Shown in pieces: positions 34,004 to 42,200 of a stretch of 64,000 bases of DNA. The notes under the pieces are model-generated. The model did not search any database. It was not told the origin of the DNA and saw only the letters and a program-made list of their open reading frames with translations. Position numbers and translations under genes: made by a program. How positions within the stretch are numbered: position 1 is the stretch's first letter; the number at the start of each line of letters is the position of its first letter. The DNA is from Lentimicrobiaceae bacterium (GTDB taxonomy: Bacteria > Bacteroidota > Bacteroidia > Bacteroidales > P3): positions 26,646 to 90,645 of the forward strand of contig JAFLTI010000005.1 of NCBI GenBank assembly GCA_022510485.1. The letters run 5' to 3'.

Positions 34004-35383
34004 TTAGTACACGTTGGAACCGCTTCCGCCGGTCATCATACCGCTTGCCAACAGAGGCTGAACGCAACGGAATCCCACATACGATTTGCAGGTATCCTGA
34101 TATTCAAAAGAGCGGTGATAAACCTTGCATATATCGGCAAAGTCCTTGAACGAACCGCCACGCACTACCTTGCGTTTAAGCCCGACACCATCTTCGGGTT
34201 TGGCATCGTAGGTAAAGGCGGGGTTAAAGTCGTGGTTATTGGCAATCGATTCATCGTAGGCATCGATACACCATTCCGCCACATTGCCCATCATATCGTA
34301 CAAACCGTAATCGTTAGGGGCGTAGTGCCCTACAATACAGGGATAGAGCGAACCATCGGCGGCATAGTCGCCACGACCGGGCTTAAAGTTACCCAAGAGG
34401 CAACCGTTGATGTTGCGTGCATAGTTACCGCCCCAAGGATACGGACTGGCATCGATTCCGCCACGTGCCGCATATTCCCATTGAGCCTCGGTGGGCAAGC
34501 GGAACTCCTGTGCTTCGGGATAACCTTTGGCTATCATAGCATCGTTATAGAGTTTGCTGCGCCATTTGCAGAAAGCTTCCGCCTGTTTCCAGTTTACGCC
34601 CACAACGGGATAGTTGTCATACAAGGGGCTTGAAAAGTAACCCGCCACCATAGGGTCGTTGTAGGAATACGACCAGTCGAATATCCAGCAAAGCGTGTCG
34701 GGATAAACGTTAACCACATGCTTCTGCATAAACTGCTGACGCGAGCGCATCGACTGCGGACGACTTACAAAAGAACCGTAGTAAACACCGTCGTTTGGCA
34801 TGTCGTTATCTTCGGTATTCCACGATTTACGCGAAGCGGCATAGAAATCATACGACCAATATTCGTAGTTGAGCTTGCGCACATCAATGTCCTTGCGGTG
34901 GGCAAAGCGTTCTTCCACCGGCAGATAGAGGTCTGCCAAAGCTTCTTCCACTTCGGGCGTTCTTTTGATCTTGGTCTTCCAGTTGATTTCCGGTTCGGCA
35001 TCTTCGTCGTCTTCGTTTTCAATCTGGAATCCGTCGATACCGTTTTCAGCCAACAAACGGCGGATATGATATTCTTTTACATACTCCACAAACTGACGGT
35101 ACTCATTGTTGGTGATTTCCGTTTCATCCATGAAAAAATCGCTGATGGTTACGGTGCGGATATTGAGCATCTGGTAAGAGGGGTCAAAACCGCCCGATCC
35201 CCAGACAAAACTGCCGCCGGGAACATACACCATTCCGAAAGGAACTTGTGTACCGGGCGCTTTACGCCCTGCCACGCCGACCAGTTCTCCGCTACCGGCA
35301 TTGTTACATCCCCAAAGGAGAATCGCCACAAAAACGGCAACGGTCAAATTCCGAACATCCCATAAATTCGCTACTCTTCTCAT
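34004..35383 (-). CDS. gldK: GldK/PorK, type IX secretion lipoprotein
   Basis: 459 residues from ATG 35383 (MRRVANLWDV). The signal peptide ends in a lipobox at ILLWGC near residue 26. The remainder is the FGE-sulfatase-type fold: FGMVYVPGGSFVWG, MDETEITNNEYRQFV, LPTEAQWEYAARGG, DYGLYDMMGNVAEWC and VVRGGSFKDFADICKVYHR. The catalytic cysteine pair of true FGE enzymes is not conserved, in line with a structural ring role under the outer membrane. It follows porP; the porP stop lies upstream of this ATG by 40 bases. Confidence 0.95.
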   Translation of the reverse strand: MRRVANLWDVRNLTVAVFVAILLWGCNNAGSGELVGVAGRKAPGTQVPFGMVYVPGGSFVWGSGGFDPSYQMLNIRTVTISDFFMDETEITNNEYRQFVEYVKEYHIRRLLAENGIDGFQIENEDDEDAEPEINWKTKIKRTPEVEEALADLYLPVEERFAHRKDIDVRKLNYEYWSYDFYAASRKSWNTEDNDMPNDGVYYGSFVSRPQSMRSRQQFMQKHVVNVYPDTLCWIFDWSYSYNDPMVAGYFSSPLYDNYPVVGVNWKQAEAFCKWRSKLYNDAMIAKGYPEAQEFRLPTEAQWEYAARGGIDASPYPWGGNYARNINGCLLGNFKPGRGDYAADGSLYPCIVGHYAPNDYGLYDMMGNVAEWCIDAYDESIANNHDFNPAFTYDAKPEDGVGLKRKVVRGGSFKDFADICKVYHRSFEYQDTCKSYVGFRCVQPLLASGMMTGGSGSNVY

Positions 35384-35423
35384 TGTATATATGGTTAATG
35401 TTTTTCTATTCTGCGCAAAACAC

Positions 35424-36428
35424 CTACAGGTATCTTGCATTCTTGTATTCCGTGTTTACCCTCTCGCCCTCTAAGCCGAAGCAGTATCTTACGGTAATCT
35501 CAAAAGCTCCGCCTATCGTAGAGGCTTTTATAAAGCGGGAAGCCGTAATGTCGTAGGAGGCTCCGATCTGCAATTTGGCGATATTGACACCCGCCAAAAT
35601 GGAAACGGCATCCTCGAACCGATAGGAAAGCCCAGCCCAAAAGCGTTTGTTGAACGTTCCCATTACAGCCAAACTCCAACTAACACAGGAAAAATCGGTT
35701 TCAAGGTATGCCGAAGGTGTAAACTCCACTTTTGGCAAAGACTTGAAAGAGAAAGAATAACCTCCGTTTACAGCGATATACCGCGAAGGACGGTAGGCTA
35801 TCTTTGAACTCCGGTGAGCAACGAGGTTGTTGACCGCTATGCCCACAAAGTAGTTGGCGTTTCCTAAAAGGTAGAACCCTACTCCTACATCGCCGTACAT
35901 ACCGTTTTCTTTCTGTTTGCCGGTAAGGATACGGTCGGCAGTGTTTTCAGGTTCAAACTTGCTGTAGTCAAGCCCTCTCGACTCCAACTGGGCACGCACG
36001 CCCATACCGATGGTGCCGAAAGAGGTCTGCAAGTGATAGGCGTAACCGAGTTTTACCACGATATCACGGAAATAAGCCGTGTTGAACGAGGCAAACTCCA
36101 AACCTATCCCGCCTTTGAGCACTTTCAAAGGCATATCGGCTAACAGCAGTGTGGAGTTAGGCGCTATTTTCTTTCCGTTGCCGCCTCCCCTGCCCATGCC
36201 GAGCCACTGTTGACGGTGCAGTAACGAAAGGCTGATGCCGTTCGACAATCCTGCATAACCCGCATTGTAGGAGTAGGTGGTGTGCATGAATTGCGTCAAT
36301 TGGTTGCCTTCCTGCTGGGCAAAAAGGAAACCGTTTGCACCACCGCACAACAAAAACAAGCAAATCAGGCGTACCCGGCTCCTGCTCCGTGCTGCCCACG
36401 CTTTCTTATTCACTTGTCTTTCTGGCAT
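35424..36428 (-). CDS. porP: PorP/SprF family type IX outer-membrane protein
   Basis: 334 residues, with an N-terminal signal (to about residue 38, ending FLFAQQ). The beta-barrel of the PorP/SprF family shows QFMHTTYSYNAGYAGLSNG near residue 47, SLLHRQQWLGM, and alternating strands to the C-terminal RYCFG segment. PorP links the motor complex to surface attachment or to secreted filament proteins. It is the first gene of the operon with its own promoter. Confidence 0.94.
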   Translation of the reverse strand: MPERQVNKKAWAARSRSRVRLICLFLLCGGANGFLFAQQEGNQLTQFMHTTYSYNAGYAGLSNGISLSLLHRQQWLGMGRGGGNGKKIAPNSTLLLADMPLKVLKGGIGLEFASFNTAYFRDIVVKLGYAYHLQTSFGTIGMGVRAQLESRGLDYSKFEPENTADRILTGKQKENGMYGDVGVGFYLLGNANYFVGIAVNNLVAHRSSKIAYRPSRYIAVNGGYSFSFKSLPKVEFTPSAYLETDFSCVSWSLAVMGTFNKRFWAGLSYRFEDAVSILAGVNIAKLQIGASYDITASRFIKASTIGGAFEITVRYCFGLEGERVNTEYKNARYL

Positions 36429-36481
36429 ATAAGCAAGCTATCCTCTTATGCAAAATGTACGCAAACGTACATTTTAACTCG

Positions 36482-36489
36482 CAAAGATA
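36482..36489 (-). promoter_or_regulatory. -7 promoter box for the porP-gldKLMN operon
   Basis: TATCTTTG on the minus strand, an exact TAnnTTTG match, 54 bases before the porP ATG. It lies just past the stop of the upstream hypothetical gene. Confidence 0.65.
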
Positions 36490-36490
36490 A

Positions 36491-37222
36491 CTAAAAATTA
36501 GCGTAAATCAAATTTACAAAGTTCCGCATCTGCTCCACATTGTCCAAATCGGGATTCTGTTCGGCTATATAGCGGTTTATATAATCGGCTGCCGCAGGAA
36601 AGTGCTTGAGCAGTGTTTTCTTGGTAAGCGGGCTTACTTTGCCGTCTTTCAGAAGAAATAATCTATCGTCGACGCTCAGCTCGGAATTGGCGGCAAAATC
36701 GTAGTTTACATTGGTAAATGTAGTTTGACCGCTGTACGAACCCGAACTTGTTCCGTTGTTGCTGAAGCCCGACACGCTGCGGATAGACGAAGTGGAACCG
36801 CCCGTACCGTAAGCCCCCGTTTTCTTTTCTTCTATATTGACCTTGCGCGAAAGCACCAACTTGATTTTGTTGTTGAGTACAATTTCGCCCAAACCCGAAA
36901 GAACGGGCACAAACTGACGGTCGCCGATTTCAATCATGATTACATTGGAAAGATCGTCAAGCCGGCGCAGGGTATCTTCGGGGGTCGTGGGTTTATCGTT
37001 GATGAAAAGAACCTGAGGTTCGTAATAGTTGTAGTTGAGTTTACCGTTGTAAATACTGCCGTCCGTAAAGTAAACGGTGCCTTTGGTACAGTAAGGAAAA
37101 GCAAACATGATACTGTCTTGCTGTGCCTTGCTTAAATCGCCCATCGTGATTTTTTTCTGGGCTTGTGCGCAGAACGACACCAAAACGGCGAGCAACAGCA
37201 GAATCGAGATTTTTGTTTTCAT
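36491..37222 (-). CDS. exported hypothetical protein
   Basis: 243 residues with a signal peptide (1-21, ending AQAQ). A beta-rich N-terminal part (GTVYFTDGSIYNGKLNYNYYEPQVLF, in part) and 'VLSGLGEIVLNNKIKLVLSRKV' resemble a small periplasmic domain built of repeated strands. A low-complexity Gly/Ser/Thr stretch occupies about 138-165, followed by a helical C-terminus. I do not recognise the family. It ends 2 bases before the porP promoter box and is on the same strand as the type IX operon, so partial co-transcription is possible. Confidence 0.75.
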   Translation of the reverse strand: MKTKISILLLLAVLVSFCAQAQKKITMGDLSKAQQDSIMFAFPYCTKGTVYFTDGSIYNGKLNYNYYEPQVLFINDKPTTPEDTLRRLDDLSNVIMIEIGDRQFVPVLSGLGEIVLNNKIKLVLSRKVNIEEKKTGAYGTGGSTSSIRSVSGFSNNGTSSGSYSGQTTFTNVNYDFAANSELSVDDRLFLLKDGKVSPLTKKTLLKHFPAAADYINRYIAEQNPDLDNVEQMRNFVNLIYANF

Positions 37223-37250
37223 GGCTATGTTGTTTTAAAAACTGTCGGTT

Positions 37251-37688
37251 TTAATTGGAAACTTGAAAAGTTCCTCCACTCAGGTAGGTAATGCGATACT
37301 TACGCAAGGTATATCGGGAAACATTCTTGCTCTTTCCAAATCCATGATATGTACTATATTCTCCTGCACATTTCCTCCCCACAAGATTCGGATCGTCGTA
37401 TTCAACATAACAGCCGTCTTCCCAATCCAAGGGGCATGCCTGCTCAAACGCCACGTATTCTTCTTCCATATCGCCTATATGATAAACGAAAACGCCGCTA
37501 TAACCGTAGTTGAAATACTTAAAACCGCCTACATGCAGCAAGACATTATCCATATCGTTGGGGCGGACTATAAAACTGAATCTTCGTTCCGGGATATTTC
37601 CTTCGGTAATCTGCTGGCAACCCGATAGCATGCCACCGCAAAGCAACAGCCCCAACAGCATGCCGATAGTAGAAGATAAACCACGCAT
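37251..37688 (-). CDS. lipoprotein with degenerate Rieske-like fold
   Basis: 145 residues from ATG 37688. A hydrophobic signal and lipobox MLSGCQQ put the lipidated cysteine near residue 24. The C-terminal part, AFEQACPLDWEDGCYVEYDD, then GGTFQVSN, follows a Bacteroidota lipoprotein family related to Rieske ferredoxins, whose members read 'AYERTCPHD ... CGS.F'. Here the CxH and CxxH ligands are not present, so no 2Fe-2S cluster is expected. This assignment is from pattern memory and is tentative. The gene lies 28 bases upstream of the exported hypothetical and may be co-transcribed with it. Confidence 0.7.
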   Translation of the reverse strand: MRGLSSTIGMLLGLLLCGGMLSGCQQITEGNIPERRFSFIVRPNDMDNVLLHVGGFKYFNYGYSGVFVYHIGDMEEEYVAFEQACPLDWEDGCYVEYDDPNLVGRKCAGEYSTYHGFGKSKNVSRYTLRKYRITYLSGGTFQVSN

Positions 37689-37693
37689 AGGAG

Positions 37694-37701
37694 CAAAGTT
37701 A
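37694..37701 (-). promoter_or_regulatory. -7 box almost touching the lipoprotein start codon
   Basis: TAACTTTG on the minus strand is an exact TAnnTTTG match, only 5 bases from the ATG at 37686-37688. If used, the transcript would be leaderless or nearly so. Confidence 0.45.
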
Positions 37702-37714
37702 CAAAAGTTGAGCG

Positions 37715-37740
37715 CAGAAACCAAACCCGTTTGGTTTCTG
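37715..37740. repeat. 11-bp inverted repeat
   Basis: CAGAAACCAAA / TTTGGTTTCTG around CCCG. It lies just upstream of the lipoprotein promoter and just before the tandem element below. It could be an operator or a hairpin from a repeat element. Confidence 0.6.
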
Positions 37741-37754
37741 CTTGCTGTTGCGGC

Positions 37755-37827
37755 AGAGCCAAGCTTGCTTGGGCGATGACGAGACAGCAATCAGAGAGCC
37801 AAGTTTACTTGGCTTATGCCGAGACAG
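37755..37827. repeat. two 33-bp tandem repeats, each with an internal palindrome
   Basis: Unit 1 (37755-37787) and unit 2 (37795-37827) share AGAGCCAAG.TT.CTTGG and a closing GAGACAG, period 40. Each unit carries a small palindrome, CCAAGCTTGCTTGG or CCAAGTTTACTTGG. The stretch 37689-37913 has no gene. Confidence 0.65.
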
Positions 37828-37913
37828 AGAAACTTCAAGGAAGCGCAGCGTAGTTAAAGTTACAAAATTTGTACAATTTTATCGTAATTTAGCCTCCGAT
37901 AAAACAAAGCCTT

Positions 37914-38099
37914 ATGAGCAAAACCGCAACCATTTCCGAAACCTTGGGAGTTGTTCCTGAAGGTTCGCCTGAACAAATTGTACCGGAAACGGAATCTAAT
38001 GCAGCACCTAAAGCCAAGGAGTCCGATTCCAAAGGGGAAGATGGGTTTTCCTTACGGAAAGCCATTATCGCTCAAACTATTCTGGAGCGAAAATATTGA
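37914..38099 (+). CDS. small conserved peptide, 61 residues
   Basis: A 61-residue frame beginning MSKTATISETLG, acidic and disordered in its first 45 residues, and ending in FSLRKAIIAQTILERKY. The C-terminal 'LRKAII...ILxRKY' motif is a pattern I recall at the ends of several short Bacteroidales hypothetical proteins, which argues for a real gene. Function is unknown. The stop is 15 bases before a strong promoter box for greA. A box like TAATTTAG at 37886 may be its own promoter. Confidence 0.55.
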   Translation: MSKTATISETLGVVPEGSPEQIVPETESNAAPKAKESDSKGEDGFSLRKAIIAQTILERKY

Positions 38100-38114
38100 T
38101 AAAAAAAAATTTTC

Positions 38115-38122
38115 TACCTTTG
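38115..38122 (+). promoter_or_regulatory. -7 promoter box upstream of greA
   Basis: TACCTTTG, an exact TAnnTTTG match, with ATTG about 17 bases upstream as a -33 candidate. The predicted start is near 38130, ahead of the terminator at 38156. Confidence 0.65.
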
Positions 38123-38155
38123 CCTTACATTCGCTTGACCACGGGAATATCTGAC

Positions 38156-38183
38156 GACCCTTATCACCTAAGGGTCTTTTTGT
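38156..38183 (+). terminator. promoter-proximal terminator in the greA leader
   Basis: Stem GACCCTTA / TAAGGGTC (38156-38163 and 38169-38176), loop TCACC, then TTTTTGTTTT. It lies between the only clear promoter and the greA ATG at 38242, so it either ends the 61-residue gene's transcript or attenuates greA. Confidence 0.8.
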
Positions 38184-38241
38184 TTTCAGTACGCGGCAGA
38201 TGCCCGATCCCGAGGGTATAAAGCACAAAATCAAAAGCGAT

Positions 38242-38715
38242 ATGGCAGAAATTAAATACTACAGCAAGGAAGGCTTGCAAAAACTCAAAGACGAATTGGA
38301 ACACCTAACCAAGGTGGAACGCCCCCGGATTTCGCAGCAGATAGCCGAAGCCCGCGACAAGGGCGATTTGTCGGAAAACGCCGAATACGATGCCGCCAAA
38401 GAAGCCCAAGGCTTGTGCGAGCTAAAGATTTCTAAATTGCAGATGGAGCTGGCTAACGCCCGCATCTTGGACGAATCGAAGATGGATACTTCCAAGGTGC
38501 TCTTGCTTTCTACTGTAACTATCCGCAACGTAAAGACCAAGGCGCAGATGAAATACACTTTGGTTTCTGAAAACGAAGCCGACTTGAAAACAGGCAAGAT
38601 TTCGGTTACCTCTCCTATCGCGCAGGGGCTTTTGGGAAAGAAAGTGGGCGACAAGGTGGAGGTGAAGGTGCCGGCTGGCGTTATCGAATTTGAGATTACC
38701 GAAATATCCCGATAA
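38242..38715 (+). CDS. greA: transcription elongation factor GreA
   Basis: 157 residues from ATG 38242 (MAEIKYYSKEGLQKL). It inserts a coiled coil into the RNA polymerase secondary channel to stimulate cleavage of backtracked RNA. The two acidic tip residues are in GDLSENAEYDAAKE near residue 42, followed by the globular domain with TLVSENEADLKTGKISVTSPIAQGLLGKKVGD (given as landmark, in pieces). A terminator in its leader suggests regulation by attenuation. The stop is 3 bases before the HIT gene. Confidence 0.97.
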   Translation: MAEIKYYSKEGLQKLKDELEHLTKVERPRISQQIAEARDKGDLSENAEYDAAKEAQGLCELKISKLQMELANARILDESKMDTSKVLLLSTVTIRNVKTKAQMKYTLVSENEADLKTGKISVTSPIAQGLLGKKVGDKVEVKVPAGVIEFEITEISR

Positions 38716-38718
38716 GCT

Positions 38719-39120
38719 ATGGCAAGTATCTTTTCTAAAATCGTGGCAGGCGAGATTCCCTGCTACAAGGTAGCCGAAGACGCCAAACACCTTGCTTTTC
38801 TCGATATCGCGCCCGTAGTAAAAGGTCATGTGTTGGTGATACCCAAGCAGGAAGTCGATTATATTTTCGATATGGAAGACGGAGACTTGGCGCAGCTGAC
38901 CTTGTTTGCCAAAAAGGTGGCGACTGCGCTCAAAAAAGTATTTCCCGCGCCCAAAATCGGTATGTCGGTGGTGGGTTTAGATGTTCCGCATACACATATC
39001 CACCTGATGCCTATTCACGGAGGAACCGATATGGATTTCGGTCACGAAAAGCTCAAATTAGAAGCCGAAGAAATGCAATCGATAGCCGCTGCGATTCAGG
39101 CGGAATTCAATAAATTGTAG
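38719..39120 (+). CDS. HIT family nucleotide hydrolase
   Basis: 133 residues. The N-terminus SIFSKIVAGEIPCYKV and the histidine triad PHTHIHLMP near residue 94 define a HIT protein of the Hint branch, which hydrolyses nucleoside phosphoramidates and similar nucleotides. The physiological substrate is unknown. It is co-transcribed with greA (3-base gap) and closed by the bidirectional terminator at 39149. Confidence 0.95.
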   Translation: MASIFSKIVAGEIPCYKVAEDAKHLAFLDIAPVVKGHVLVIPKQEVDYIFDMEDGDLAQLTLFAKKVATALKKVFPAPKIGMSVVGLDVPHTHIHLMPIHGGTDMDFGHEKLKLEAEEMQSIAAAIQAEFNKL

Positions 39121-39148
39121 GCAGTTTTCCTTTTTAGCAGAAAATAAA

Positions 39149-39173
39149 ACGGGGCGGTTATAAACCGCCCCGT
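39149..39173. terminator. bidirectional terminator between HIT gene and T9SS cargo gene
   Basis: Stem ACGGGGCGGTT / AACCGCCCCGT with loop ATA. A/T-rich flanks on both sides, convergent genes on either side. Confidence 0.85.
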
Positions 39174-39201
39174 ACCTTTTTAATAACAATCGTTCTATCT
39201 T

Positions 39202-42200
39202 TTAGCGTTTGCTTACCTTAAAAGCCCGGTTGTCTATCTTGAGCAGATAGATGCCGTTGTGGCAGTCGGTCATATCCAACTCGATGACACCGGCAGGTAC
39301 GCGGTTGAGTTTACGCACCATACGGCCCGAAATATCATAGAGATTGATTTCTTTTGCCCCTTCCGGCATATCGATATGCAGCTTGCCTTCCGTTGGGTTA
39401 GGATAAATTCTTACCATAGTTTGTTCCAAATTGCTTTCGTTTGCTACATGTTGTAACTGAACTTTTTCTACCACATCCGCACCCTCTACGCTTACTTCGC
39501 CGTTTACGGTTTCTGCACCGAGGCTTACCGAATAGGCATAGGTACCGTCGGGAACGTTTTCCACCTTGTATTGTCCGGCAGGCATTACCGTGCCGTCAAA
39601 AGTTACGGTGGCATTGTTTACGGCATTGCCGTTCTGATCGATAATCTCAAAGCTTACCGAATAGTACGAAACATTGTCGTTGAGCAAGAAGATGGTGGAA
39701 GGTTTGGTAAACGAAGCCATTGCAAGCAATTCGTTCCCCGTAAGATTTATGGCAGACAAATCTATCGGTTCATCATCAGTGGTAGAAATTACCGAGACAG
39801 CACCCAAGCTATAATAGCCATAGAAACCGCAATCATCGCTGTAGGAATAAACCGAGGAAGATTCCTTATATACCGCCACCACGATATTCTTGCCCGTATA
39901 GGGATAGGGGCGATCAAAGTTGAGAACCAAATTGCCGCCGTCTTTTGCCTCAACAATAACGCCACCATCGAACACCTTGGTTAAGGAGGTGGGCTTGGGA
40001 ACGCTGGTCATAATATTTTCCTGTTCGACTTCTCCCATATAGACAACAAGATGCATACGTTCTGAACTTCTGCTGAATCGGGTACGGAACGCCATACCGC
40101 TGATATTGTTGCCGGCTTCCATATCCAAATCGTTCTTGTTGTAGAGAATCCAACTCAAAGAATTTTTATCATACACTCTCAAAGGAGTGGAGTAAGTAAT
40201 ATCTTCTCCTTCGTAAGCATCCACCATACGGCTCCTTACGTCTTGAGGCAGCACCGACACATACAATTCTGAAGTGGCGTTGTTGAGTGCCAGTTCATCT
40301 TCTTCCAGCACGCATACGGCAGTCAAGCTATGTTCGCCCTCTTGAGTAAAGGTATGTTCATAAACCATCTTAGAAAAAGCACCGCTTTCTAACTTGGTTC
40401 CCACCACACTGCCTATCTCGGTTTCTCCGTCGTAGAACTTAATGCTGTAGTTTTCGGCAGCTGCCGTTCCTTGGTTACGAACGCAAACGGTATAGGAGGT
40501 TTTGCTTTGCGAGCCTAAAACCCGCAAGCCTTCTATTTTAGATACCACCGCCAAGTCGTTTGTCAATTGCGTACCGATTTTGAGGTTGTCGATGTCGAAA
40601 TAAAATGCATCGGGCAAACTGTAATCCCGGTTCACATATATCATAAACTGACAGATTTTGCCGGCGTAATCGCTTACATCCACACTGAATGGCTTATAAT
40701 CTTTGCTCGATACGTGCTTACCGTAATCTTCTTCATAAAGAGTTTCCCATGTTTCGCCAAAGTCTTCCGATACCGATACAGTCCAAGACATATTTTCTCC
40801 GGCAAAAGCGTTTTGAGGATAGGTTTCATAGTCCATTACACGATATTCCAACTCGAATACTGGCTCACTGCCCATATAAACAGGATTGGTGGTAATGGAA
40901 CGCGGACCGTCCATATACCAGAAACTGTGCGTAAGGCGTTGTCCGTTGTCTTTGCCGCCCTGTTCATCCACATAAAAATCCCCTGTCCAGTTGAGAGGTC
41001 TTTTGTTTTGAGCTATATTTTCAAAGTCTTCGAACAAAAAGCCCGATAATCCGGGATAATCCGCCATATTGACCAAAGTAACGGCAAGCGTGGTATCCGA
41101 CACCAAACGAAGCGTACCTCTTGCCGGAACAAATCCCTCTTTTTCAACTATGTAGTTGTATGAGCGGGCAGTCAGATCCTCAAATACATACTTTCCTGCC
41201 TCCTGTTTTTCGCCGTTGAGCGTGATGACGGCGTTAGAAACCGCATTGCCGGCGGCATCCTTTACCGCAAAAGTAAGATTGTACTTTTCGTCTGATACCG
41301 AAGAAAAAACAAACTTGGTATTGGGACGATAGAATACAGGGGATCCGCCCCACTCTCCTTCATCCGGCTTCATTGGATCAAGGTTATCTCCCGAATTGGA
41401 CAGCACCACAGTATTCCCTCCCATAGTACTGATAGCGTAAAACTGGTTAGTTCCCCATTCCAGCACATCTTCTTCGGCAACTTTAGAATAGGTATATACC
41501 GCCAATGTCTTGGTGCCACTATAGGCAAAAGGTTGGGTAAAGGTAAAGCGAACGCTTTGGCGGTCTCCTTCGGGAAAAGTCATCTCGCCGTCGAAAACCT
41601 TGGTCAGCGTGGAGGGATCAATAAAGAACCAATCATATGTTTCCGGGTCATAGGGAATAGCTTCATAATCAGTTTCTCCGATATATACCTGCGTGGCGCA
41701 AGTAATTTCTTTGGTAAACTTTCCTTCAAATATCAAGGCACTGATACTTCCTTTTACGGCATTGAGGTCTTCAGGCAGATAAAGCGTAAGGTCGACTCCG
41801 GTTTTCTGCGAAAAACGGAACGGAACTCCATCCGTCAACGATGAACCTTTTCCCACTTCCACTATGATATTGCCTGTTTCCTGTACTTCGATATTCATAG
41901 TTGCTGTATCGTTGGCAGGGTTTTCATCTCCGGAGAGTACCACTACGGCATATAGCTTATCTGCGCCAACTTTGGTGGGAGTATATTTCAAAGTATGTTC
42001 CGCGCTCGCACCGGCTTCTATTGTTTCGGTAATGTTCTGGCTTGCCAGCAGGCTGAGTGTGCCGTCGAGCAACTGTACGCTGTACGCTGCCTGCGCTTCC
42101 GAGCCGTTGTTGAAAACGCTAAACTTATATTCGGCTTCGGTATTTACGGTAGGCATGGCGGCTCCTGCGATTTCGCCCTGAATCATCAAGTCTTTGGCTT

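Noticed and set aside
34004..35383. GldK as an active formylglycine-generating enzyme
   Set aside because: The catalytic cysteine pair is not conserved, and the operon context fixes it as the T9SS lipoprotein.
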